This document shows, piece after piece, positions 22,936 through 33,997 of a stretch of 64,000 nt of DNA. Origin of the DNA: Tetracladium setigerum (lineage: Eukaryota; Ascomycota; Leotiomycetes; Helotiales); contig PZJY01000004.1 in the NCBI GenBank assembly GCA_031472005.1, forward strand, positions 3,198,556 to 3,262,555, given 5' to 3'. Within the stretch, counting starts at the first letter, position 1. Each line of letters opens with the position of its first letter. A model generated the notes under the pieces. The model had not been told where the DNA came from. It searched no databases and saw only the letters and a program-made list of their open reading frames with translations. Made by a program: the position numbers and the translations under genes.

Positions 22936-25165
22936 GTTGAATCATGATTGAGAAGTTAAAGTGCACGAGCGCTACACGAGCACCCATCTGCCAAAAGTTA
23001 ATGGCGCGTGATGAAAGAATTCAAGAAGCAGGATAGACACAACACGATGGTGCTTCAGGACTACAGAAAGCTTATAGTGATTGCCATCATTTTAAACCGA
23101 TAATTGGCTCGGAATAGAAATGGGTTAAAGAAGATGTTAGATAATCTAGAACTAGCTAGATTAAACAAGCAATTGGATGATGGATGGAATCAGATTGCAG
23201 AAGCAATAATATGATGGAGCGAAATGTGATAAGTTTGATGCCGTGGTGGGCTGCCAAGCGGTAGGGAATCTGATCTGTTGAGACATTGAGGCCCCTACCC
23301 TACTTTGCTCCAGCATCATTTCAATATCACCAGCCTTTGCAATTGCCACGATACATAATCCATCAATGCTTATGAATATTTTCACTTAATCGTATTATCG
23401 TCAACATGGTTTTGTTTTTGTTAGCCTTCTTGTTATTCGACTGGATTGTTTTCGCTCGACCAAGCAATCCAATTGCGGCACATACTTTTAAAGGTTGCAT
23501 AATTGAGACGTACGGATAGCCGGATCATCCATCACTCCCTCTTTACACAAGCATCAGCTAACAAATAATGGAACGACTGGGTGTTTCGAGAAACGCATCA
23601 GGGAAAGTAAAGTAAAGTAAACGATCGGATAGTCGCAGCGATGCAAACCAAACCAAGCCTAGCTATGGTATTTCAAAAGATAACGGGCAAAACGGTGGCT
23701 AGGTGGGTAAGGTAGTTAGATATCACCAACGGCGGAGGGTGTCATTGTGTCACAATGATCCTGAATAGGCTGTGGGTAATGTCGTTTTACGGAGATGGCT
23801 CACAGGCCACCGCCGCCTCGTTTAGGGGGAGGATGGCGAATCAGCATTGTCCCAAGATGCCAACCAACCTGGTGATTACATTACACTTCGTAAAGGATTG
23901 GAAGAAAAAGGTGATCAAAGTTGGATATTGTTGCAGGGGCAGCATTATTGTTAGTCAGGGTTGACAGAGTTTGACTTGTTCATAGCATACCCGATAGCAT
24001 GATAGCATAAGACCAGTAATAATGCTGGAACAATCCAATAGCATTCGCAGGGCAGTAGTTAGGAGCAGGCAACGCAACGTAACGCAACTCGGCAAAGGGC
24101 TAAGGCCACTCGATGGTTGCCAAGCCGCGTGTTGTACGGATAGCGTAGCGTTGTTGCTGCTGATTGTCTCATCTGCGCCCTTTCCAGCCAATTTGCTCTT
24201 TTTCTCGCCGCGCTGGATTCTGTTCTCTCTTATTAATCTCGTCTTCGGCTTCTTTCTCTCCTTCTCCTCTCTCTCCTTCTTCTTACTCCTTTTCCCTCTT
24301 CGACCTTCTGGATCGTGACGAATAGACTGTTGACCGAAAGCGCTTCTTGTCACGTCCCAACCAAATCACGCTTTCAATCTTCTTCTAATTACAAACACAC
24401 TCACACTCCCGTTAATCTCTTTTTTTTGCCGTCAAGTCAGCACCATCTGCTGTTGATATCGACCTAGTTTGATGGCTTTGCCGACACCTCGTCCTTTCTT
24501 TACGTGTTCCTTCCGCCCAATTTCGACGCGTTATCAGACTCGACCCATCTAAACAATCTCACATTATTGATTGGATCGAGTTTCTATCACTTCATTGGGG
24601 TCGTCGACTTTTTCAACATCCACAACATCTGTATACTACTCAAGGTCAGTACTTTTCTTGAATATTCTCTGTTCAATTTCCTGGATCCTTCTTCCTTGGT
24701 AAGATTTTATCATGAATTGGTCGCAACATCCGCCATTCACAACGGCCACCTCGCCGCTTACATGCGACAATAATACGACGAGCAATCCCTCCACTTCGCA
24801 CTGTTCCGTCCACCATCATCCAGATCACCAGTTTTGATCTACTTTTCCTCCAAACCCCAACCACTGGTTCAGTGCTGCTTGAGAGGATCTCATCTACTCT
24901 GGCTGCCAACTCGCCATCCATTGTCAACTTCCCGTCTTTCTCCCCTCCCTTTCAACCTGTTCAACTTGTCGGACTTCACCTTTCAGGTGTCTCATTCGCC
25001 GACAACTTGCATCTTGCATTTTCATTTCTTCTTTTCGATCTATAATTATTTCCTTGCTTCTTCCAGCACAATACCTCTCTCTCTCCGACCACTCCACTCC
25101 ACTTCTTCGAGCAACCAACCAAGCACTCAATCAACAGATAGCGCAAAGGCCAAGGCTAATTCATC
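22936..25165. other. Long intergenic region and leader of gene I
   Basis: No gene is supported. From about 24200 the plus strand is strongly pyrimidine-rich (TTCTCTCC tracts at 24240-24310), consistent with the promoter and long leader of gene I. A 180-codon plus frame from 24834 overlaps the gene I start in another phase, has skewed Ser/Leu/His composition and lacks a convincing ATG context, so I treat it as leader. Confidence 0.4.
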
Positions 25166-27508
25166 ATGGACCGTCGTAGTCTCCGTTCACTTCGCATCCC
25201 ACAAAGAGGCCCCTACGTATCTCCATACGCAAAAATGGAGACTCCTGCTGCCATGTCTTCACCTACAGAATCTCTCACTAGCACTGAAACGGGAGAGCCC
25301 TCGTCTCTACCAAGCGCCCGGCATTATGTCAACAACGTGTCAGTATATTCGCTTTCTTTTTCGCGCTTTCTTATGAATTACACACGCCCTCCAGCGGTTT
25401 TTGCAATGCCCAGTCACTTTTGCAACTGGCTTCAAACTAGCAAGCTTCGGTCAAAACAAGCTCCAGCGACCGCGAACTCTTTACTATTTCACACGCAAAA
25501 GAGGTGCTGCCATGATTATGAACCCTCATTTCTGTCCTCCACTTGATCATCTGACCTCGAAATTTTCCGTCATGACCGATGGTGAAGTTCTTAAACACGT
25601 CGGAGAATTCGTCACTCCTGCCCAGCCACACAACACCAACCAATAGCCAAAACACTGACCAGCAATACCCAATCCTTCTATCGCGACAATCCCTCCAAAT
25701 TTTTCGGTTTCCCCTGCTTGTTGTAGCGATTTTCGTTTTTTTGTTGTCCTCTCAGCTGCTAACGTCATAATAGATCAAAGCCGGGACCATCCACCGACGA
25801 CTCAATGATTGATGTTACAATGAAAGACGAGGAGCAAATCGTTGTAGATGCCCCTTCTCTACCTGTCAACAACGCTACAATGCTTGGAGTTGAAATGTAC
25901 GATGATCTAGATGACGACGAGGATTCCGTGGTTACGCCTCAGCACAAACGCAAGAGAACCTCCATCAACTACAACCTCGACGGCCATGAACAATACTTTG
26001 GCAAGCCGCTTCAGGCCGCCACCGCCGAACCTAGGGCTAAGCGCCGCAGTGGTCCCAAGGTACGAGGTATCATCATTGGCGTCTGGCGTGACTCCAGTGA
26101 GCCGAACAATGCAGACAAGCATGTCATCTTCGGTTTCATCGATGTTCATGACAGGCTTCGCACCAGAATCTACTCCATGAACCGTCGAGGCGAGGAATTG
26201 ATCGGTAATGCTCCGACTGGCGCGGGCGGATGCTGGGTCACTTTTGAGAGAGTCATCTTTGAGCCACACCTGGAAGGTCTGACATCCACCCAAGTCAAGG
26301 AGTATGTCAAGCTTCGGGCAGAGGTCAAGTTGGAAGATGATCTGGATGCCAGACACGCTGCTGAGATTGCTGCCGTCATCCAGGCAAAGAAGAACGCCAC
26401 CGCCGTTGCCACAAATCCTCCAGAAACTAAGATCCCAACTCACTATCGCCGATCAATCGGCAGAACAAGTATGGGACGAGAGTCTGTTGATGCTTCTGTC
26501 CAGAGACCTTCCGGCTTCCAGGCAGTCAACTCACCAAATGTAGCCACACCCAAGGCATCAGCGGAAACCAAGACAACTACAGGCGTTCCACTAGGCTACT
26601 GGGCAGATTCCGATGAGCCTGATCCAGTGAACAAGCATGCCGTGTTCGGGGTCGTGAGTGAGTCAGATTGCTTCCGAGTAAAGGTTCAGAGAGTCACTCG
26701 CGATGGGCGAACGGTTATTGGCAACTTCCCCACCGGTGCGGGTGCTATGTGGATCAAATTTGACCAGATGGTTGTTGAACCAAATCTCAGTCACCTTACC
26801 CGACCAGAACTCAAGGAGTTCTGCCGTATCCGACAACGACAGCTTATAACTGCTGTAGAGCCCGAAACTCACAAGAGCCGCCTAGCCAACGAGAAGCAGG
26901 CAATGCGAGATGCCAAATCCATCATTTCAGCACAGAACGGAAGCGGTTTCGTCGAGGTAGGCACATCGAGTACTTTCTCCGCCTCTGGCCGAGCAAGCCC
27001 GGAACCTGAGGTACGCCATTCCGCACGCTCTGAGCTCAAGCAAGCTGCAAAACTCCAGGCCGAAGCCGAAGCCATCGCCACCCGAGCACGACAGGAGAAG
27101 GCAAAGGCCCAGGTGGAGCGAAATGAGACGACAAGAAAGGAAGTTGCCATTGCTGAGGCACTTGCCAAGAATGAGTTGAAGCAAAACATCAATTCCCTGA
27201 ACAAAGTCTGGGTCGCGCAACAGAACGCTACGATGAATGGGAATGGTGTGTCTCCTGCCAATAGCTCATTTGGTGGTAATTCGGCGGCTGGCTTTGTCCC
27301 TCAACAATCTCCTGTAGCTGCTGCCGCCCCTCCTCCTTCTGCTGCGGCACCGGTTGAGCAAGAGGTTAAGTTCCATAACGGCATTCGCTATGAGCGCAAG
27401 ACCATGGGCCCTTTTGCTGGGAAGTTGGTTGGTGGACCACAGATCTTCAATATTGATGGAGAGGATTACGTCGAATATCGGATTTTGACGAAGCCTAGCT
27501 TTGCCTGA
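25166..27508 (+). CDS. Gene I: two-repeat coiled-coil protein, relative of A-C
   Basis: Exon 1 (25166-25338) starts MDRRSLRSLRIPQRG. A 435-nt phase-2 intron (branch CTAAC, acceptor ATAATAG) leads to exon 2 (25774-27508), giving 635 residues. Two copies of a roughly 85-residue domain are plain: residues about 155-245 (IGVWRDSSEP, KHVIFGF, IGNAPTGAGGCW, FEPHLEGLT) and 330-415 (LGYWADSDEP, KHAVFGV, IGNFPTGAGAMW, VEPNLSHLT). A charged Ala/Glu/Gln coiled coil (about 475-550) and a Pro/Ala linker follow. The C-terminus is IFNIDGEDYVEYRIL. The domain plan and several motifs resemble genes A and C. No named family recognised. An acidic stretch and KHKRKR suggest a nuclear protein; function unknown. 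The frame is intact. Confidence 0.8.
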
Positions 27509-28576
27509 GCTCAGTCATTGATTCGTGTCTCTTGTTATTCTCGCCGAGAACCGAGAACGTCTGTCTGCCTTCGACTTCAATGATTTTGCTGCTGAACGAT
27601 GATTTTCATCTTGGGCTTCTTTCGATGCTCGTCCCTCTCCTCCACAAAGGAAGAATAAATACCACGTCTGGTCTTCCGGGAGAACGAAGGTGCACAAGAG
27701 TTTTACTTCGCTCTCCCTCCTCTTCGTTCTCTTCTCAAGTTCGCCTCATACTTCACCGCGTGTACAGCTCAATCAGCTTTCTTCCACTACAGCGTTTTTT
27801 TTTCAAAACTTTGTTTTTCAACATTTATATTTCCCTTTTTGCGAAATTTTACGCAATCGAAATGGAAGGAATGAGGATTGGGGAAATGCGCCTGTCTTTT
27901 TTTTTTCATTTGCGCTTTTTCAACATCACATCACATTAAAGGGGGGCGTTACTTTTTATGCACTGGGATGGTGGGTTGGGGAGGTGAAGATAGAATATAC
28001 CGTCCTATTGCTTGCTTGCTTGCTTGCTTGTTTCTCTCTTTTTTTTCGACTTTGATACCTAGTCCTTTGGGTCCTGAGAGATTTATTCTTCGACCAGGGG
28101 CAATTTGGTGGGAGGGGATAAATACCAATGTGTGTGGGGGGTTAATAATATGAATAGAATGGAATTGTTACTGCCGCAGCTGGAAGTGGGTGCTGGTGGT
28201 GGGGTTTAGATAATGGCTACCTTTAGATATTAAAAATGGCAACGATGCTTCTCTTTCAAAAAAGAAAAATCCCCAAAATCATGGGTTTGGGAGATTTGAT
28301 GTGTGATGTGTTATGTGGGAGGGGCCTGTGAATATGTTTGCTTAGCTGTAAATAGCTAGACACTTCCTTGCAAGTTGCGCTTTGCAGAAAAGATATTGTG
28401 CTAATTCGGTATGGAGGGATTCATCTTTCACGGTAGAGGGAATCCCTTCCTGTTCACCAATCAAAATGTGAGCCTATTGAGAGAGAAAAAAACTGTGTAA
28501 TACAGAACTTTCTTGGACCGGATCCCGAAACTCAGCAAGTAAACGATCTGGAGATGAAACTCGTCAAGGCACACAG
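27509..28576. other. 3' flank of gene I, no gene seen
   Basis: T-rich sequence with poly-T tracts. Open frames at 27532-28153 are T-rich and shadow-like. A (TTGC) microsatellite lies at about 28008-28030. Confidence 0.4.
28008..28030. repeat. (TTGC)n microsatellite
   Basis: Between five and six tandem copies of a TTGC unit in a non-coding stretch. Confidence 0.8.
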
Positions 28577-28882
28577 ATGGAAGATAGTGTGTGGAAACAA
28601 ATCCTAGCAGCAGAGGAAGAAGAAGATCGTTTCGACGAATCGAATGAGACTTTGATGCTAGAAGAAGAGAAACGGTTAGTTTTTCCTTTTGATTTTATGA
28701 GTAGAAGATTTATGTTGTGAGATTTTGTTCTGTGGTTGGTTGTGACGGTGGACATAGATTTGAAAGTAGTATGCATTTCTTTTCGCGATGGCGGAGAAGA
28801 TTCTGACGATGATGATTTTGAGGACGAGATTTATCTTGACAGCTGTAGTAATTTTCTTTCTTTGAAGAAAGTGGACATCTGA
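28577..28882 (+). CDS. Possible small acidic protein or gene relic
   Basis: An ATG at 28577 opens MEDSVWKQILAAEEEEDRF, coding-like and highly charged. It ends at a good donor (CG/GTTAGT, 28675) and an ATAG acceptor at 28757 joins it in phase to RFESSMHFF. The sequence then reads an acidic DGGEDSDDDDFEDE stretch to TGA at 28880, but only if one T is removed from the TTTT run near 28777. Taken together this looks like a two-exon gene of about 75 residues, or the remnant of one. No family is recognised and it could be chance; I keep it because both exons show strong codon-like character. Confidence 0.28.
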
Positions 28883-29505
28883 TCTTCATCCATTTCCAAA
28901 GAAATGCAAATGAGTGGTTCTCATCAATTCTTCCTTCCTTCTTATGCAATTCTTTCATCATTGATCAACGATATAGACAACTGCACTCTGCTTAAATTTT
29001 AACGCTGCAATTTGGCACATTGAATGCTTTATGAACACTGATACTACACTAGTAATGAAAGCTTCCATCGTTAAATACCGCCGTTTCAACATTTTTGCGT
29101 GGAGAGGTCTGTGAAGGAGGAAGAAGACCTTCGATATTGCAATGAGGGGAAATCTCAAAGTTTCAAAGCCAGAATCCTCAATTTTGTCGATGGGTGTGGA
29201 AGTGAGTGAATAGATTGACTTAAATAGCTTGTACCTAGCAAATATTTGTATGATCTGTGCGGTAGATACAAAACAAAGATTGAAAAAGATGTGGACTCGC
29301 TCCAATGGAAAATATTCCCACCACAAATCTTTTGCATTCTGCGCTTACTTTTGGTGCTGATGGGGTGATGTATTTGGAATTGTTAGAGCTCGCTTTTTCG
29401 TTGCCGTTGATGGTCTTCATGAGTCTGTGGGATAATTTGCACTCAGCTTCGTGATTGGAAATAGAGGGGGCACAATCGAAATTATGAGATGAGCCCTGAG
29501 GAGCT

Positions 29506-29805
29506 TCACTTCATCAAGCAAGTTCCCACCATCCTTGTAAGATCAGTCTCATCAATTTCATCTTTGACTTCTTTAGTAAATATTATTGAAAAGGGAAGAA
29601 GTGCTCCAGGCTGTTGATATGCGAAGATTTCAACATAGTTCGGCGCATGTACTGTACCACTCACCAATACAGGATTTAACTTCACATTGCGCAAACTGCA
29701 AACGCCAGAAGCATGAGTATTGGAGCATTTGAATACATTTGTTTTGGCGAAGATTCGGGATTGAATTGGAATGGCTGCGTTAGATCTTGACGACGGCATG
29801 TTCAT
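29506..29805 (-). CDS. Doubtful hypothetical ORF, 99 residues
   Basis: An ATG-initiated frame (MNMPSSRSNAAIPIQSR) of ordinary amino-acid composition, including VSGTVHAPNYVEIFAYQQP. It lies alone in a gene-poor region, has no neighbour in the same orientation and no recognisable domain. It may be an exon of an unmodelled gene, a relic or chance. Confidence 0.2.
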   Translation of the reverse strand: MNMPSSRSNAAIPIQSRIFAKTNVFKCSNTHASGVCSLRNVKLNPVLVSGTVHAPNYVEIFAYQQPGALLPFSIIFTKEVKDEIDETDLTRMVGTCLMK

Positions 29806-30666
29806 TTCTTTTTGTCATGACTTGCCCCTGCAGTTAACATGCACTTCATGACGCAAATTTCTTCTGTGCTTCTAGTGTTTAAATTCTACAGTCGAGAAAA
29901 TAGAAGGCATTAATAGCACTGTTGTAAATGTTCTAGTGTTGTTGATCTATAATAGCTGACTCCTGCAATTATTCTGGATAGTCGACTTAGGTTGACAACT
30001 AAAACCTCCAACACAAGTGGATGTTTTAAAATTCAAAGTAAATCTCATTATATGTAGAGGTCAAAAGAATTAGAACATATGGTTCCCCTTGGTGAACACG
30101 ACGTCAGGTAAACCCTCTGGCAAAAGCAGCGTTGACTAGTCGTTGGCGAATCTTCGCCTCCGCTTGCATTATCATGAGTTCAGTTATCTCTAGGGATGGC
30201 ATGATAACTGATTGTGCTGCAAGATTAAATACTTGGACAAGAGGACGGACTGGGAAAGGGTGATTTGGAACACTCCATGAGAGGGAATCTACGATCAGGT
30301 TTTCTCAGAGAAGAACCTCGCGGCGAGCATCACAAAAAATCGCTCACATGCTCAGAATGGTTAAGCATATCAAAGAGTGGTGATTGATTTATCAGTTCAA
30401 ACAAGTACTAGATTTAATGTCAAGTATTCAGCATAGGTAAATCAATAATTTAGAAACTACTCCTGTTATGTGCTCATGAAACAATAGAATGGCTTGATAA
30501 ATAAGGAAGAACAAAAAAAGGAAAAAAGTTCCCCCTCATATCAAATAGTGCAGAAATCTGTTACTCGAATGCTTTACAGACTTAACTTACTTTTCCACCT
30601 AAAACAACCCTGGTATAATAATTAATTAAAACACAACACAACACGGCAACCCGCAAGAAAAGGAAA
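29806..30666. other. Intergenic, no gene seen
   Basis: AT-rich; carries the 3' side of the PQ-loop gene from about 30480. Nothing else supported. Confidence 0.4.
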
Positions 30667-31935
30667 TCAAATAACCGCTCTCGTTCTAGAACCCGAGGCC
30701 GCCCGACCATTACTCCCATTCGAGATCGTATGCCCAGCAAGCAACGGCCTTCGCTCATCAGGCGGCATATTCGACGAAGCCAGCGACTGTGACGAGCGAT
30801 TCCATCCTGGAATTGTGAAGTGCTCCAGCAGACTTGGCCTGTCTCCATCAGCATCTGAGGGGTGCTCCTTCCCACGATCCCGCAACTTGAACATGCCACC
30901 CATTATAATCAACACAATCTGCATGGTTCCGACGATGATATAGACGATCCAAGAACTCCATCCTCTCAGGCCGGTACGAATAAGCATGTTGACGCCAAAG
31001 ATGCATGTATACTGCAGCAAGAAAACCCATTAGTCTCATCCCATGGCCGCGAAAGGACAATGATTAAAATGAATCAATGAGTACGTGAGTACTTACAGGT
31101 GCGCTAAGACACAGAGAAACCAAGCTCAAACTGCCCAAATGACCTAACTTCCAGGAAGTCATAACCTGAGGAACCCATTGAATGCATGCAAACACCGTGA
31201 CAGCAACACCAAGGATATTTGCCCATATCTCCCCAACCCGACCAAACCAGTGCAAGATGGTGGCCGAGATGAGAAAGATGAGCATCGCGAAGCTGGTAGC
31301 GGCGAGGAGGACATAGATGGCTCTTTTAGCACGACGGAACGTACGGTCAGGACCGCCAATCGAGTTTCGTCGGCCGTGAATCTCTGCGTCGGCTTCTTCC
31401 TCTGCGAAGTACACGTACATAAACATGCTGGTAGAGAGACACGGTCAGTTAAAAGTCCACTTTATTAAATGGGAATATAAAAAGGTGACGAAAATGGGCT
31501 TTTAGGAAAAATGAGATGGAGCAACTTACACTACCCAGAAACACGCAATACCAAAAATGACCTGAGCCATACCCAACAATCCACTGGCACAAGCGAAGGT
31601 AGATCTATATCGACAACAACCAATTTCATCCTCGCTGCCAGGCAACATCATGATGTTCCCGACCGCGCAAACACCCGAAAGGCTTCCGAGCAGGATATAC
31701 AATGTCGACAACCCTTCTGCCGACTTGCGTGATATGATGCGTGCCCATTGTGGAATGTAGCAGATGACAAGCCATACCATGAGAAGACTTTTGTTTTTTT
31801 TAGTTCATCGTCAGGAACTCCAAGGCTGGCTACATCGTGAACAGATTTTGATTGAACTTACCATGACACGGTGAACTGGGTAATGGAAGGTTTGGAGAGA
31901 GCCTCGCATCTCAATAGTTCATTAGGAATATCCAT
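30667..31935 (-). CDS. PQ-loop repeat membrane protein
   Basis: Four exons (31935-31862, 31787-31530, 31427-31097, 31011-30667) splice in register to 335 residues with an intact frame. Six to seven hydrophobic segments are seen. The two PQ-loop motifs are visible: ICYIPQWARIISRKSAEGLS in the second segment and CIQWVPQVMTSWKLGHLGSLS in the fifth. The C-terminal 75 residues are hydrophilic with a dileucine-like ERRPLL signal. PQ-loop proteins include vacuolar or lysosomal amino-acid exporters and related carriers; the substrate here cannot be told. The chosen start gives MDIPNELLRC; an in-frame upstream ATG at 32124 would add 63 poorly membrane-like residues and is less likely. Confidence 0.87.
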
Positions 31936-33997
31936 TCTGATACTGCAGCTGTGGCTGTGGCTGAATTCTGTATCAAGGACTGTGGTAGGCAAAGCTGCAA
32001 AGAAGCGGGTTTTGGAGAGTTTTCGCAACGCAGAAAGTTTTCGGATTTCTGTTTTGGCAAAAATAAAATTTGGAAAGCTCTGGTCAGGATAATAATCTTC
32101 TACCTTTTTTTGGTTCTGAGACAATATAGATCGGGTTGAACGAGGTGAATTACGTCAGTGAATTGTTGTTGTTGTACCAACCCATCCTTCGCATCCTCGC
32201 ATCTCACCGCCATGTTTTTCAACCAACTTCCATGACGTCGATGTGTGAATGTAACCCTGATAGATAAGAGAACACAGTACTGTACGGCATTCCCCTAACG
32301 ATAAACAATCGTTTGTGATGTTTTTATGTATCCCGAAGTGATCTTTTGCATGCAACAGCATGTGCTTTGCTCCTTTGTGATGGACAAGATGAAGATCCCT
32401 TCTCCATTTGCGCGAAAGCGCTGCCACACGATCGACCTGGCCACCCACACATGTGCGATTCTCTGCTTTTGCTTGGGTGAATTCACGATAATCATCCACT
32501 GGTTAAAACAGTGGCTGCTTACATTATTCAGATACTGAAACACAAAACAGCGGAAAGAATGGTCAAATCTGACGTATGCCGTAGTAGTTGTCGGATGTTC
32601 TGTCGTCGGGAGATTTTCCTTCCCTTTAACTGCGGGTTAAACTGCCAGCCAATTGCCAAATACTGGGATATGGGATATGCACCCGCCATTTCTCAGTATT
32701 CGTAAAGCAAGACATATTGAATTTCGTGGCTGATGTGGCGATGTTAGTGCTGCCAATAGCACTGGTATGAAAGTTGAAATTCCCAAGAAGGAACAACTGC
32801 ACTGGTTTCTTCATGATCGAGAAACTGTAACTTTCCTCTTTTCGCGAGTGCGTAAATATTCAAGCAATAAATCCGCGGCCGGGAAATATTGGTACTCTGA
32901 ACTATTATCGGCAAAAGATCATAATTAATCTAGATTACACAGGGAATGTTTCACCCGTAGCGCTCTGCTGCAACGGGATGGAGGTAAGTTTATTGTGCAT
33001 ATCCTTTCGACTTTCCAGCGACATAGACTTCCTGGAAGCTGGATAAAACCCTTGGCAATGCAGAACTGGATCCAAGAGGATATATCTACGAACATAGGAA
33101 AATAATCTAATTCCAAATAAAACCGCAAGAACAAAGAACAAGGATTGGTAACGAAGCAACATACCGTATTTCCTTCCTACCAACCTACCCATCCACCAAG
33201 CTACCACCACAACAACATACCTTTCAGTCAAACCATTTAAACATTCCTACCAAATCCTACCAATGCCTACCAAATCCTCCTCATTATCGCTTTTTAAAGA
33301 AGAGCTCCGACCTAGGTCAGAGTCACAAGAGCCACCATCTTTCCTTCCTACCTCCCTACCTCCCTCCCACAACAAACAAGAAACATTCGTATTCTCCTCC
33401 ATGAGTCTCTCCCTGAGTTCCTCCCTCACACGCAAGTACACATTTCCATCTTTCCACCTTTCCAACTTTCCACCTATTCTACCTACTCTCTCAACATTAT
33501 TCCTCCTCAGCTGGTTATAGCCAGTTGACCATAGCCAGACAAGCCACTGCGGAATAATTATTATCCAATGAGAGAAGAGAGAGAGAGAGAGAGAGAGAGG
33601 AACTTGATGAGATGGCTGACTTTGATGAGAAAAGGTGACTGCGAAAGATTATGGGAGTGGGAGTCGGCTGACAGAGCTTTTGGCCAGAGGTAGGTAGATA
33701 GATGACAGCAGTGTTATAACGAGACAAACCATCTCGAGTACCGCAAAACCAAAATCTCTTCGTCAATGAGGGCGACAAATTGTAGCCGTGAGCATTAATT
33801 ACGAACAATCAAAGAGGAATAAATCACATCACCGATTCATGAATGTTCAAACAGTAATTAGAGTTCAGGAAAATCGCATTATTCGTTATGAAGTATCTAT
33901 CTACGTAGATATACCCATCCACGCAAAGTCCCATCACCCTCCCCAGTATCTTCACACTTCCCCACACCAGAACTAGAAACTCATGTCAGAGAAACAT
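31936..33997. other. Intergenic 2 kb between PQ-loop gene and TEF1 3' end
   Basis: No supported gene. Short frames on both strands lack features. A purine repeat, (GA)n, occurs at 33574-33599. The left end must hold the PQ-loop promoter. Confidence 0.4.
33574..33599. repeat. (GA)n microsatellite
   Basis: An almost pure GA dinucleotide tract of about 24 bp in non-coding DNA. Confidence 0.85.

Noticed and set aside
24834..25376. 180-codon plus ORF overlapping the start of gene I
   Set aside because: Pyrimidine-rich leader sequence gives a Ser/Leu/His-skewed translation in a different frame, and the in-register splice supports gene I instead.
31936..32124. Upstream start for the PQ-loop protein
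   Set aside because: The added 63 residues are polar and atypical for the family; the ATG at 31935 sits right before the first membrane region.
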